Origin: an uncultured Erysipelotrichaceae bacterium
GTDB lineage: Bacteria; Bacillota_I; Bacilli_A; Erysipelotrichales; Coprobacillaceae
Reading direction: 5' to 3'
Assembly (NCBI GenBank): GCA_947074115.1
Contig: CAMTOK010000012.1
Coordinates: forward strand, 1 to 33,448
DNA length: 33,448 bases
Shown: piece by piece, positions 23,515 through 30,970 of the stretch
Layout of the letters: every line of letters begins with the position of its first letter
Position numbering within the stretch: position 1 is the stretch's first letter
The notes under the pieces: generated by a model
The model's input: the letters and a program-made list of their open reading frames with translations, nothing else
Database searches by the model: none
Told to the model about the DNA's origin: nothing
Program-made: the position numbers and the translations under genes

Positions 23515-24206
23515 TATAAGTCACTCGTATATTGAAGATATGATTCTTTAACAGTATTCTTTTTAGCACGACTAATTGGGATATAGTGACTTTGTATATA
23601 GAGTCCATTTTGTTCAAGATGTGATACTTTTGTAAGATTAACTAAGTATGATTGATGAACTCTACACATTTGAGGAGCATTGATCATACTTTCTATTTCA
23701 TTAAGCTTATTCCATATAATGACCTGATTATTTTTAGTATGCAATGTACATCTATGATTGTGTGATTCGATATAATCTATATCATTCACCTTAATCTTTA
23801 TAAGTCCTGCAGTTGATTTAAATTCAATTGTTTTATCTACCAAAATGTAATATTTTTCTAATGCACGGACTGTTTGTGCTATAGAATCAATAAAGAGTTC
23901 TTTTTTTATAAATTGAAATGGGTGAGCTTGGAATGAATCAAAAACAAGGTCATCTCTATGAGTTATGAAGATTAATTTAGATAATGGATATTTAATATAG
24001 ATTTCATTTGCGAGTTGAATACCGTTTTTAGGCATTTCTATATCTATAAAGATTATGTCATATGAAATTGAAAAATCATAAAGAAAAGGATCATTTAATG
24101 ATGTTATTTCAACATCAAGAGATGTTTGTTGAAACTCTTTTTGTATATGAGAAGAGATAAGTTCTAGTTCTTGTGTATTATCATCTATAATTATGATTTT
24201 TTTCAT
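23514..24206 (-). CDS. LytTR-type response regulator (AgrA-like)
   Basis: The 230-residue regulator has a receiver domain (phosphoacceptor Asp55 in YDIIFIDIEMP, acidic pair Asp8/Asp9) and a LytTR DNA-binding domain (about 130-230, with CRVHQSYLVNLTKV). It is the partner of the kinase encoded next. The frame extends up to 24257, but the ATG at 24206 is preferred because AGGTGGTGA lies just upstream and the protein then starts MKKIIIIDDN, the usual receiver start. LytTR proteins usually bind direct repeats near their own and target promoters; I found none convincing here. Confidence 0.88.
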   Translation of the reverse strand: MKKIIIIDDNTQELELISSHIQKEFQQTSLDVEITSLNDPFLYDFSISYDIIFIDIEMPKNGIQLANEIYIKYPLSKLIFITHRDDLVFDSFQAHPFQFIKKELFIDSIAQTVRALEKYYILVDKTIEFKSTAGLIKIKVNDIDYIESHNHRCTLHTKNNQVIIWNKLNEIESMINAPQMCRVHQSYLVNLTKVSHLEQNGLYIQSHYIPISRAKKNTVKESYLQYTSDL

Positions 24207-24257
24207 AATATCACCACCTAAAAAGATAATAACATAAAATATTTTATATATATACAA

Positions 24258-24899
24258 AATATGTAGTAAAATTACTGAAAATGTAAAGTGTATTAAGTTT
24301 TAAATGCTTTTATTGTATATTATAGGAGATGTCGTAGCTTATTGAGGGGAGGTTTGTGATAAAGCAAACAGAATATTTATAGGCACGTTTTTATAAATTT
24401 CTTGAGCAGTTTCATTTACGATTGATAGTTATAATAGAGTGTGTATAACTCTCTATTTATTAAAACATAATACCAAATATGAAATGGTTATAAAAAATGC
24501 ATAATGTCCTACATGAATTGCTTATTTCTTTATCTATTCCTTATAACAAAGAGACCGATAATAATATCATTCCTATATTTTCTCTGCTTAATGATTGTGT
24601 AATATTGCCCTGTTATGCAATCAAATAAAGATATGAGGTTTTTCCTATGTTGATCAATAAGTGAATAGATAAGCATGTCTGGTTTTTATAATAAGAGATA
24701 TGATACTAAGTCATGATTGTTAGTCATATAACAGTTTCATGAGTGATTATGTTCAACATCGTATTTATACTTTGTTTTCTTTAACATAACTTAAGCAACT
24801 TGTCGTCAGTTCGTTTAGGTAAAGACCCTATTTGTCATCGCCAAGATAAATTGATTCTTCATATCTGCCAATTGTGAAGAGCCCGTCAATAATCGGCAT
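24258..24899 (-). other. Gene-free stretch, possibly a decayed gene on the minus strand
   Basis: No intact gene is found. Broken coding-like pieces appear on the minus strand: MPIIDGLFTIGRYEESIY (24899-24828, stop), then 20 further codons with no start, and a separate open run of 51 codons (24685-24530; KPDMLIYSLIDQHRKNLISL at its start). Frames shift between pieces. In DNA this AT-rich, a 51-codon run can also occur by chance, so decay is only a suggestion. Confidence 0.25.
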
Positions 24900-24900
24900 C

Positions 24901-24939
24901 AAAAAAGACCTTAGAGTGAGTTTATCCCATTCTAAGGTC
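24901..24939 (-). terminator. Terminator of ndk
   Basis: A 12-bp stem (one G-T pair) between 24907-24918 and 24928-24939, followed on the minus strand by six T. Confidence 0.85.
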
Positions 24940-24948
24940 ACTTTTATA

Positions 24949-25422
24949 TTATAAGAAAGAATCTTCCCATATCTGAATTTCTCTTTTTGCGCTTTCATGA
25001 GAATCTGAAGCGTGTATAACGTTATGAACAAGTCTATTATCAATAGAAGCCTTTTCATAATTGTCATCACTAAATTCATGACGGATTGTTCCTTCTTTTG
25101 CGTCTGCAGGATTTGTTTTACCTACAATAGCACGAGTATAGTCTATAATGTCCTCTGGTCCATCGTATTCAACGATCATAGGCATTATTTTTTTATTTCC
25201 ATAGAAATAAAAGGTATTAAACATTTTACCTACAAAATCGAATTCTGGGCCTTTTTCATCAATAACTTGATGATAATGACTGAGTAATGTTTTCATCACA
25301 TGAATATCAACATCAAGTTCTTGTGACTTAATAATACGAATACCATGAGATGTGAGAACATCTAAAATCTTATCTTTGTTTTGGAATGCATCAGGTTTTA
25401 ACATTAAAAAAGTTTTGCTCAT
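24949..25422 (-). CDS. ndk: Nucleoside diphosphate kinase
   Basis: Ndk balances nucleoside triphosphate pools through a phosphohistidine intermediate. The 157-residue protein has LKPDA near the start, the phosphate loop GKTNPADAKEGTIR and the active-site NVIHASDSHESA with catalytic His137. Typical Ndk reads HGSDS there; the Gly to Ala change is a small deviation. The ATG at 25422 follows AAAGGAG. A single gene with its own promoter and terminator. It is longer than most Ndk (about 135-150), with extra residues in the middle (about 50-85). Confidence 0.96.
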   Translation of the reverse strand: MSKTFLMLKPDAFQNKDKILDVLTSHGIRIIKSQELDVDIHVMKTLLSHYHQVIDEKGPEFDFVGKMFNTFYFYGNKKIMPMIVEYDGPEDIIDYTRAIVGKTNPADAKEGTIRHEFSDDNYEKASIDNRLVHNVIHASDSHESAKREIQIWEDSFL

Positions 25423-25452
25423 ATGGTGCTCCTTTACAATATTTATGACATA

Positions 25453-25461
25453 ATTATAACA
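25453..25461 (-). promoter_or_regulatory. Extended -10 promoter of ndk
   Basis: TGTTATAAT on the minus strand, an exact extended -10; no good -35. It lies about 30 bases before the start codon. Confidence 0.6.
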
Positions 25462-25504
25462 AATATTTTATGTAATGTATACGCTTACATAAATATATAT
25501 AAAT

Positions 25505-25520
25505 GATTAGGGGTTAGGGG
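25505..25520 (+). repeat. G-rich tandem TTAGGGG
   Basis: TTAGGGG occurs twice in tandem within GATTAGGGGTTAGGGG, directly before the inverted repeat at 25523. A similar GATTAGGTTAGGGGG lies at 31763-31777 just after an orphan promoter. Function unknown. Confidence 0.4.
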
Positions 25521-25522
25521 TC

Positions 25523-25581
25523 ATTGTCTTTTGTTTTTAATTGTTATAAGTTATGAATTCATTCGATAAACAAAAGACAAT
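25523..25581. repeat. Long inverted repeat, intergenic
   Basis: ATTGTCTTTTGTTT (25523-25536) and its perfect complement (25568-25581) bracket 31 bases that themselves contain the palindrome ATGAATTCAT. There is no T-run of the terminator kind. It could be a cruciform or RNA structure, or a remnant of a small mobile element. The rest of the 25423-25754 gap holds only the ndk promoter and the luxS terminator. Confidence 0.6.
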
Positions 25582-25696
25582 TAAGTATAAAGATTGTGTT
25601 TTCAACAAATAATAAAATTGTTTATACAAATCAGTTAATAGTGAAAACGAAGATGTCATTGGAAAAAGATTATAACCATAAATAATGAATTTATTC

Positions 25697-25747
25697 AAAA
25701 ATAAATAAATAATCCTCCAAAACATGCACAACATGTTAGTGAAGGAT
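25697..25747 (-). terminator. Probable terminator of luxS
   Basis: An imperfect hairpin (AGGAT/ATCCT outside, ACATG/CATGT inside; 25712-25747), followed on the minus strand by a T-rich tract (25711 down to 25697). Confidence 0.5.
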
Positions 25748-25754
25748 CAATAGA

Positions 25755-26201
25755 TTATAAATAATGATATGTGTGTTCTAATGGTGAAGATAAGAAGAAA
25801 TCGACAGATGATTTCGCTGAATCCAAATCCATATATGTATAATTACCACATTCTTCTGCACTTGCACCTGGAATAGAGTCTGTCCAATTTTTAATTTTTA
25901 AAAAAGTCTCTAAAACAATATCAGTTGCTTCTTTAAGTGATGTGTCTTTCATGATTAAATAAAAACCAGTCATACATCCCATAGGTCCAAAATAAAGAAC
26001 TTGATCTTTATGGATGCCATTTCTTAGTAGAGTTGCTCCTATATGTTCAATTGTATGTGCAGCTTCTGGCTTTAATGGTTGATCTTGATTTGGTGTACAC
26101 ATCCTAATATCAAATGTTGTATAATCACCGTCTTGTCTAGAGACGTAAATGCCTTTATTTAATTGTGTATGATCTACACTAAAACTTGTTATTCTTTCCA
26201 T
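25755..26201 (-). CDS. luxS: S-ribosylhomocysteine lyase
   Basis: LuxS splits S-ribosylhomocysteine into homocysteine and DPD, the precursor of autoinducer-2, as part of the activated methyl cycle. The 148-residue protein has the metal site His49-x-x-Glu52-His53 (HTIEH) plus Cys118 (AEECGNYTYMDL), and the catalytic Cys76 in GPMGCMTGFY. The residue after Cys76 is Met, where Arg or Gln is usual. The ATG at 26201 follows AAAGGAG; a longer frame upstream has no ribosome site. No pfs/mtnN gene is nearby. A second possible signalling system here beside the Agr-like pair. Confidence 0.97.
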   Translation of the reverse strand: MERITSFSVDHTQLNKGIYVSRQDGDYTTFDIRMCTPNQDQPLKPEAAHTIEHIGATLLRNGIHKDQVLYFGPMGCMTGFYLIMKDTSLKEATDIVLETFLKIKNWTDSIPGASAEECGNYTYMDLDSAKSSVDFFLSSPLEHTYHYL

Positions 26202-26280
26202 AAATATCTCCTTTGTATGAATATAATATAACATATAAAATTGATTATGAAATTTATAAATATTAAATTTAAAAATAAAA

Positions 26281-26308
26281 TTCATAAAATTTTAAATAAT
26301 TTTATGAA
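26281..26308. promoter_or_regulatory. Perfect palindrome between luxS and the small secreted gene
   Basis: TTCATAAAATT (26281-26291) and AATTTTATGAA (26298-26308) with a 6-base centre. It lies between the divergent luxS and the 59-residue gene, so it may be an operator for one or both; no known consensus is matched. Confidence 0.45.
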
Positions 26309-26343
26309 TAGGATACATAATATAGTGATGGGAGTGAAGAAAA

Positions 26344-26523
26344 ATGAAAAATTTGTTTATTATATGTCTTCTTTCTACAATGATTGTTAATCCGGTTATT
26401 GAAGAGGGTACTCCTGATATCATGGGGCAAGTGATTGATGTTTTTTATACCCAAGGTGACAAACATGATACGGCAGAGTACATATGTGATACACAAGTTG
26501 AACTTGCTGGATCTATTAAGTGA
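26344..26523 (+). CDS. Small secreted or membrane peptide, 59 residues
   Basis: An open frame of 59 residues starts MKNLFIICLLSTMIVNPV, a lysine plus hydrophobic stretch like a signal peptide or membrane anchor, then an acidic polar part (EEGTPDIMGQVIDVFYTQGD) and two more Cys-containing turns to the end (ELAGSIK). GGGAG lies 9 bases upstream and a dedicated strong terminator follows 10 bases after the stop, which argues for a real gene. A minus-strand frame also covers this stretch but lacks these signals. No family is recognised. Next to luxS, it could be a signalling or stress peptide (speculative). Confidence 0.6.
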   Translation: MKNLFIICLLSTMIVNPVIEEGTPDIMGQVIDVFYTQGDKHDTAEYICDTQVELAGSIK

Positions 26524-26532
26524 TGAATTTAT

Positions 26533-26560
26533 AGGTAAACCTAAAGAGGTTTACCTTTTT
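26533..26560 (+). terminator. Terminator of the small secreted gene
   Basis: 10-bp perfect stem AGGTAAACCT/AGGTTTACCT with an AAAG loop and five or more T. Confidence 0.9.
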
Positions 26561-26618
26561 ATTTATTTAGAGTATAGATGTATTAAAATTTGGAAAAATA
26601 GGAATAGGTGGTGATCTC

Positions 26619-27548
26619 ATGAAAAAAATATGTTTATTTATTGTTTGTATTATTCTTTTGTGTTCATGTCAAAATACAAATCAATCGATATTAAATGATC
26701 TCTTAATTGTGAGTGCTGGTCCTAATAGAGGGAATCAAGATGTAAATATTACGGATTATAGACTTTATAATAAAGGGTCACAAGTCATAGAGTATTTTAA
26801 TGTGAGGTTGCCTTACGAAAATTATTATGACTATGTTACACACTCTGTTCTTTATATTCCTTATCCTGTTACTGAGGGAGAAGAAGGTAAATCAGTTATT
26901 TATGCTTATGATTTAGATTCTCAGGTCAAGACAGTCTTTATGGAAGGTGAACAAGTTCCAACTGGAAAACTTTATCCTAGAAAAAGTGATCTCATTTATT
27001 TATCAGGTAAAAATCAAACAATTCTTTGTCGTTATGATCGACAAACAAAAGAATCAATATCATATCATTTAGATAATGAGAAAAGCTACATTCATCAAAT
27101 TATTGAAGATCCAATAAGTGAATATTTATATATTATGGTTCATGATGAGTCTGAAGAAGATGTAAAACAACAATTATATATATTTAAAGAACAACAATTG
27201 AGTTTATTACATGAGTTTGATACTGAAGGTTATATTGAATTTGATGTCACTAATGGTGAATTATTATATTATACTGAAACATTTACAAATGAGTATAAAG
27301 AAGTTTCTAAAATAGGGTATAGCTTTGATTTAGAATTAAAAAATATTGCAAAGATTATTGATTATCCTATAAATAAGAATATGCTTTATGTTTCAAATAC
27401 AGGAGATCTTATCTATTATGTTGAAGACAATATCTTAAAAACGTTTCATGTTTATGATAACATCACAACATTTATTGATTGGGATCAAATGCTTTATTCT
27501 TCAAATACGTTTTATATTTATTCAAAAAATAATATGAATGATAAGTGA
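26619..27548 (+). CDS. Lipoprotein of unknown function, beta-propeller-like
   Basis: The 309-residue protein has a lipobox LCSC (Cys17), so Lgt should anchor it on the outer face. The mature part is a regular series of beta strands with many Tyr, Asp and Ser and blocks such as SDLIYLSGKNQTILCRYD and GDLIYYVEDNILKTF, reminiscent of beta-propeller blades, but I recognise no named family. AGGTGGTGA precedes the ATG. The gene has its own terminator at the stop codon. Role unknown; extracellular sensing or binding is possible. Confidence 0.65.
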   Translation: MKKICLFIVCIILLCSCQNTNQSILNDLLIVSAGPNRGNQDVNITDYRLYNKGSQVIEYFNVRLPYENYYDYVTHSVLYIPYPVTEGEEGKSVIYAYDLDSQVKTVFMEGEQVPTGKLYPRKSDLIYLSGKNQTILCRYDRQTKESISYHLDNEKSYIHQIIEDPISEYLYIMVHDESEEDVKQQLYIFKEQQLSLLHEFDTEGYIEFDVTNGELLYYTETFTNEYKEVSKIGYSFDLELKNIAKIIDYPINKNMLYVSNTGDLIYYVEDNILKTFHVYDNITTFIDWDQMLYSSNTFYIYSKNNMNDK

Positions 27549-27592
27549 ACCCCATTATGAGAACGTTTCATTTATGGAGGTTCATTTTTTTT
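27546..27592 (+). terminator. Terminator after the lipoprotein gene
   Basis: TGAACC/GGTTCA outer stem with an inner CAT/ATG and ATGA/TCAT stem, followed by eight T. It begins at the stop codon TGA. Confidence 0.8.
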
Positions 27593-27682
27593 ATGGTTTG
27601 CTATATAAATTGTTTTTCATATCTTGATATTATATCATTCATTAATTTTATTTATTGTATAATTAATGAAAGGAGAAAGAAA

Positions 27683-28954
27683 ATGACACAATCAATAGAC
27701 CAAGTATTAAAGAAAGCCCAAGTTATATTAAAAGATGAACCGAAATTATTAAAGATGTTTGAACAATGCTTTGTTTCTACAATAGAAACAACATTACAAA
27801 AGATTAATGATGATGAAACTTTTGTAATAACAGGTGATATACCTGCAATGTGGTTAAGAGATTCATCTGCACAAGTGAATCATTATTTACCATTTGTTAA
27901 GGAAGATGAAGAATTGTCTTTATTAATAAAAGGATTAATACAAAAACAAATGACTTGTATTTTATTAGATCCATATGCAAATGCTTTTAATCAGTCGCCT
28001 GTATATGAAAGAGAGTATTATGATCAAACAGATATGAATCCTTATATATGGGAGAGAAAATATGAAGTTGATTCATTATGTTATCCTGTGAAATTAGCTT
28101 ATCAATATTATAAGGAAAGTGGTAATCTTGATATATTTACAAATGAATTTCATCAAGCGATGCATGTGATTGTTGATACTTTTATAGTTGAACAAAATCA
28201 TGAGAATTCTACATATAGATTTGAAAGACCAATCGCAAGAGAATGGGATAGGGAAGAAACGGAAACATTAAAACGTAAAGGGAAGGGACTTCCTGTTAAT
28301 GAAACGGGAATGACATGGAGTGCATTTAGGCCAAGTGATGATGCGTGTCAGTTTAATTATTTAATACCTGCTAATATGTTTGCGAGTGTCATTTTAGAGT
28401 ATATAAAAGAGTTTTCTCTTGATATTTTTAATGATAAAATTTTATATGAGAAAACAAGACAACTTAAATGGGATATTGACTATGGGTTAAAATGTTACGC
28501 AGTATGCAATCACCCTAGATTTGGGCAAGTCTATGCTTATGAAACAGATGGGTATGGAAATTACTGTTTAATGGATGATGCGAATGTTCCATCACTATTA
28601 TCACTACCGTATTTAGGGTATTGTAAGGCAAGTGATCCTATTTATCAAAATACACGAAAGTTTATTTTGAGTCATGAAAATCCTTATTATTATGAAGGGA
28701 CTTGTGCTAAAGGGATAGGGAGTCCACATACTCCAGAAAACTATATATGGCATATCGCTTTATCTATGCAAGGGTTAACGGGAACGACAAAAGAAGCACT
28801 GGAAATAATAAAAACAATTATGGCAACAGACAATGGTGAATGTTTTACTCATGAAGGTTTTGATAAAGATGATCATACTCAATATACAAGACCTTGGTTT
28901 GCATGGTCAAATTCATTATTTGCGGAATTAGTCTATAAAACATATTTTAAATAA
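27683..28954 (+). CDS. Metal-independent alpha-mannosidase, GH125 family
   Basis: GH125 enzymes are exo-acting alpha-1,6-mannosidases that work without a metal ion. The 423-residue protein has the family blocks ITGDIPAMWLRDSSAQVNHY, YIWERKYEVDSLCYP and GMTWSAFRPSDDACQFNYLI, and ends in FTHEGFDKDDHTQYTRPWFAWSN. Likely catalytic residues are the acid in Asp209-Asp210 (SDDAC) and the base Glu381 (THEGF), by analogy to the characterised clostridial enzyme (general knowledge). It has no signal peptide, so it acts in the cytoplasm on imported oligosaccharides. AAAGGAG precedes the ATG at 27683; a longer frame back to 27545 runs through the terminator and is rejected. It stands alone; no sugar transporter is adjacent. 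Confidence 0.94.
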   Translation: MTQSIDQVLKKAQVILKDEPKLLKMFEQCFVSTIETTLQKINDDETFVITGDIPAMWLRDSSAQVNHYLPFVKEDEELSLLIKGLIQKQMTCILLDPYANAFNQSPVYEREYYDQTDMNPYIWERKYEVDSLCYPVKLAYQYYKESGNLDIFTNEFHQAMHVIVDTFIVEQNHENSTYRFERPIAREWDREETETLKRKGKGLPVNETGMTWSAFRPSDDACQFNYLIPANMFASVILEYIKEFSLDIFNDKILYEKTRQLKWDIDYGLKCYAVCNHPRFGQVYAYETDGYGNYCLMDDANVPSLLSLPYLGYCKASDPIYQNTRKFILSHENPYYYEGTCAKGIGSPHTPENYIWHIALSMQGLTGTTKEALEIIKTIMATDNGECFTHEGFDKDDHTQYTRPWFAWSNSLFAELVYKTYFK

Positions 28955-29015
28955 TGGAATCTTAAAGGTCAGTATTTATATTTTTAAGTTATTTGATTTT
29001 TTTTCGTAAAATCTC

Positions 29016-29044
29016 TTTACAAACGACAAATAATCTTATATAAT
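29016..29044 (+). promoter_or_regulatory. Promoter of tRNA-His
   Basis: TTTACA (29016-29021), 17-bp spacer, perfect TATAAT (29039-29044), 22 bases before the tRNA. Confidence 0.85.
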
Positions 29045-29066
29045 CGTACTTGCCTTTAAGGTATAT

Positions 29067-29143
29067 GGCGACCGTGGTGAAGTGGTTAACACACCAGATT
29101 GTGGCTCTGGCATTCGTGGGTTCGATTCCCATCGGTCGCCCCA
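29067..29143 (+). tRNA. tRNA-His (GTG)
   Basis: Acceptor GCGACCG/CGGTCGC with an encoded extra G at the 5' end (29067) pairing C at 29140, the tRNA-His identity mark. Anticodon GTG in loop TTGTGGC; CCA encoded. Confidence 0.97.
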
Positions 29144-29174
29144 TTTAAAATTAAGGCGAAACTAAATAAATTAC

Positions 29175-29210
29175 AAAAGGTGATTATAGGAAACTATGAT
29201 CACCTTTTTT
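29175..29210 (+). terminator. Terminator of tRNA-His
   Basis: Long stem (AAAGGTGAT and ATAG against CTAT and ATCACCTTT, one mismatch) with a GAAA loop and six T. Confidence 0.88.
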
Positions 29211-29253
29211 ATGTTTTCATAGCAGATCAAAATTGAAAAAATTCATTATTTAT

Positions 29254-29332
29254 ACAACAAAGGAACTTTGTTGTTAATTGAACTAAATAAATTAAATTAC
29301 CTTCTTAATGAATATATCAAAGTTACTTTGAT
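29254..29332. repeat. Pair of similar hairpins downstream of the frameshifted gene
   Basis: ACAACAAAG-GAA-CTTTGTTGT (29254-29274) and ATCAAAG-TTA-CTTTGAT (29316-29332) share the CAAAG-N3-CTTTG core. The 29144-29334 gap otherwise contains the tRNA-His terminator and two copies of ACTAAATAAATTA (29161-29173, 29282-29294). No gene is visible. Confidence 0.45.
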
Positions 29333-29334
29333 GT

Positions 29335-29639
29335 TTATTGAGTGGTATATGCGGAGCAGGGAGAAGCAGAAATGATTAAAATAAGAAATATGTAAACTAT
29401 GAAGCGATATATGATTCTAATGATATATGGGCATGGATCTTTTATTAAGTCATACCAACTAGCACCAGCCATTGATATATCTGTAAAATCCCATAAACTT
29501 CTAGTTGGCACTTCTTTTTCAATATAATAATTTAATTCCTTTGATAAATCGTTTGGTTCATTTGCAAAAACATAGAGACTTGAAAAGGATAGGATAAATG
29601 CAGACAATAGTATAATTACTAATTTTTCATTTTATTCAT
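29335..29639 (-). pseudogene. Frameshifted small secreted protein gene
   Basis: The minus strand from ATG at 29639 reads MNKMKN and then meets TAG, although GAGG lies 9 bases before it. One extra A in the A5 run (29623-29627) would join this to the open frame below and give MNKMKKLVIILLSAFILSFS, a textbook signal peptide ending YVFA, then about 70 residues with a C-terminal membrane segment (about residues 75-92) and a Cys in SPCSAY. So the gene is broken by one missing base in a homopolymer. It could be a mutation, a phase-variable off state or a sequencing error. No family recognised. Confidence 0.55.
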
Positions 29640-29909
29640 AAATAATCCTCATTTCTTTGTGTGATTTGCATGGCTATATATGAGCTTTATTATATTTTAA
29701 AACAAGTGTAAAGAAATTATGAAGATACTCTAGGTAATGTTTGTAAAAGGCGTAGCATAGCGGAGTACTATTTACCTTTTAAAAACTCACAAAACACAAA
29801 AGCTACCTCAAGGGGAGGTGGTGTAATTTACCATGGACATGTAGCAAAAAGATTGTATTTTGTTGTATGACAAATGGTAATCGCTTCAGCGTTAAAATTA
29901 AATTATCAA

Positions 29910-29924
29910 TACCAAAAATTGGTA
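29910..29924. promoter_or_regulatory. Palindrome upstream of the 29933 promoter
   Basis: TACCAA-AAA-TTGGTA, a perfect 6-bp inverted repeat, ends 8 bp before the -35 box at 29933, a position typical for an activator or repressor site. The remaining gap 29640-29909 holds only weak partial repeats (for example GGTAA-CGC-like words at 29876 and 29921). Confidence 0.4.
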
Positions 29925-29932
29925 ACGCAATA

Positions 29933-29961
29933 TTGACGCATAATTTCCCAAAATGTATAAT
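29933..29961 (+). promoter_or_regulatory. Sigma-A promoter of the 30006 gene
   Basis: TTGACG (29933-29938), 17-bp spacer, perfect TATAAT (29956-29961). An imperfect TGAAA-ACG-TTTCA repeat follows near the start site; AAGGAGG lies 13 to 8 bases before the ATG at 30006. Confidence 0.85.
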
Positions 29962-30005
29962 GTATGTATGAAAACGTTTCAAAAATAAAAAAGGAGGTTT
30001 AAGTC

Positions 30006-30420
30006 ATGAATTTCAAAAAAGTTTTTTTGTGTGTGTCTTGTTTGTATCTTCATGTTAAATACCTCTCAAGTTTATGCGTTTGAAACAGAGCCAGCTATTC
30101 AGCCTAGATATATAGCAAGTTGTTATGGAGGTGGTAAGCACCGTATGAGACCGACTGGTATCGCCATGATTTATAATGGAACAGCAAAAAATCCTGGAAC
30201 ATTGAACTATAGAGGGACTGCCTCAACATGTGATTTCTGTGATATAATTTTATGTAGTCAATATTATCCAGGCGTTATAATTAGATGTTTAGGTAAGTAT
30301 AACGTTGCGTTTGGAGCGTATACAGGATCTCAAATTTACGTAGGTTTTGGTGGATCAGATGGTGTTTATAATAGCTTAACAGCAGATGATTGGATTAAAG
30401 GCTTTGAATTGTATAATTAA
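30006..30420 (+). pseudogene. Frameshifted secreted cysteine-rich protein gene
   Basis: A strong promoter, AAGGAGG and ATG at 30006 start MNFKKVFL, but this frame ends after 25 codons (TGA at 30081). Removing one T from the T7 run (30022-30028) gives MNFKKVFCVCLVCIFMLNTS and a signal peptide ending QVYA, followed by a 109-residue mature protein (FETEPAIQPRYIASC at its start) that reads without interruption to 30420. It is Cys-rich (C-C spacing ASC, TCDFC, IILC, IIRC) and Gly/Tyr-rich near the C terminus. Function unknown. Because the expression signals are intact, the defect may be recent, reversible (phase variation) or an artefact. Confidence 0.6.
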
Positions 30421-30455
30421 AAGGTTCAATGGTTATTATAGAGGAGGTGAGTAGA

Positions 30456-30917
30456 ATGAAAAAAATATTTTCCCTTTTAGTTTGTACACTCATGTTATTT
30501 GGTTGCTCTTCAACTTCCGATGTAAACTACGAAGAGTTATTTAAGGAAATAGTAAGTTCCTATTCAACAGAATATCTGGAACTATATAATAACCCAGAAA
30601 AGTTTAAAGAAAGTGGGGTAGAGTATCTTAAGGAAAAATTTGATGCTTATTTCACTGATGATACATTAAATTCATTAATAAATAAAAATGAGATTAATGT
30701 ATTCTATGATTATACAGCGAAACACAATCTTCAAATAGAGTGGTTAGATTCAACAATAACTAATGATGATAATCATTATAAATTTAAGATTGATTATAAA
30801 TTAGATGGGGAATCACGTGTTTATTCCGGTAATTTCCAAATAGATGCAGAAGGAAAGATTAATTATTATAAAGTATTGGAATATGGCATTGATCCATCTG
30901 ATTTTATTAAAGAGTAG
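30456..30917 (+). CDS. Small lipoprotein of unknown function
   Basis: The 153-residue protein has a lipobox LFGC (Cys17) after a short signal peptide MKKIFSLLVCTLML. The mature part begins SSTSDVNYEE and is acidic, with a helical first half and a beta-rich second half (KFKIDYKLDGESRVYSGNFQ). GGAGG lies 7 bases before the ATG at 30456. It follows the frameshifted gene by 35 bases, so both probably share the promoter at 29933. No family recognised. A partner or immunity role beside the secreted protein is possible but unproven. Confidence 0.65.
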   Translation: MKKIFSLLVCTLMLFGCSSTSDVNYEELFKEIVSSYSTEYLELYNNPEKFKESGVEYLKEKFDAYFTDDTLNSLINKNEINVFYDYTAKHNLQIEWLDSTITNDDNHYKFKIDYKLDGESRVYSGNFQIDAEGKINYYKVLEYGIDPSDFIKE

Positions 30918-30970
30918 AAAATAATGGTTGAATTCTCGAGTGGTATAATTGGTTTAGTATTTTAATAAAA

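Noticed and set aside
24828-25079. 83-codon minus-strand frame overlapping ndk
   Set aside because: Most of it is the ndk gene in another frame, and it reads through the ndk terminator hairpin.
25537-25734. 65-codon minus-strand frame
   Set aside because: It has no ribosome site and runs across the inverted repeat and the luxS terminator.
26302-26496. 64-codon minus-strand frame opposite the small secreted gene
   Set aside because: It lacks a ribosome site; the plus-strand frame has start, ribosome site and terminator.
27545-27682. N-terminal extension of the GH125 protein
   Set aside because: It runs through a strong terminator, and AAAGGAG before the ATG at 27683 gives the usual family start.
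29969-29981. cre-like TGAAAACGTTTCA after the 29956 -10 box
   Set aside because: It is one base shorter than the 14-bp cre palindrome, so the halves are out of register.
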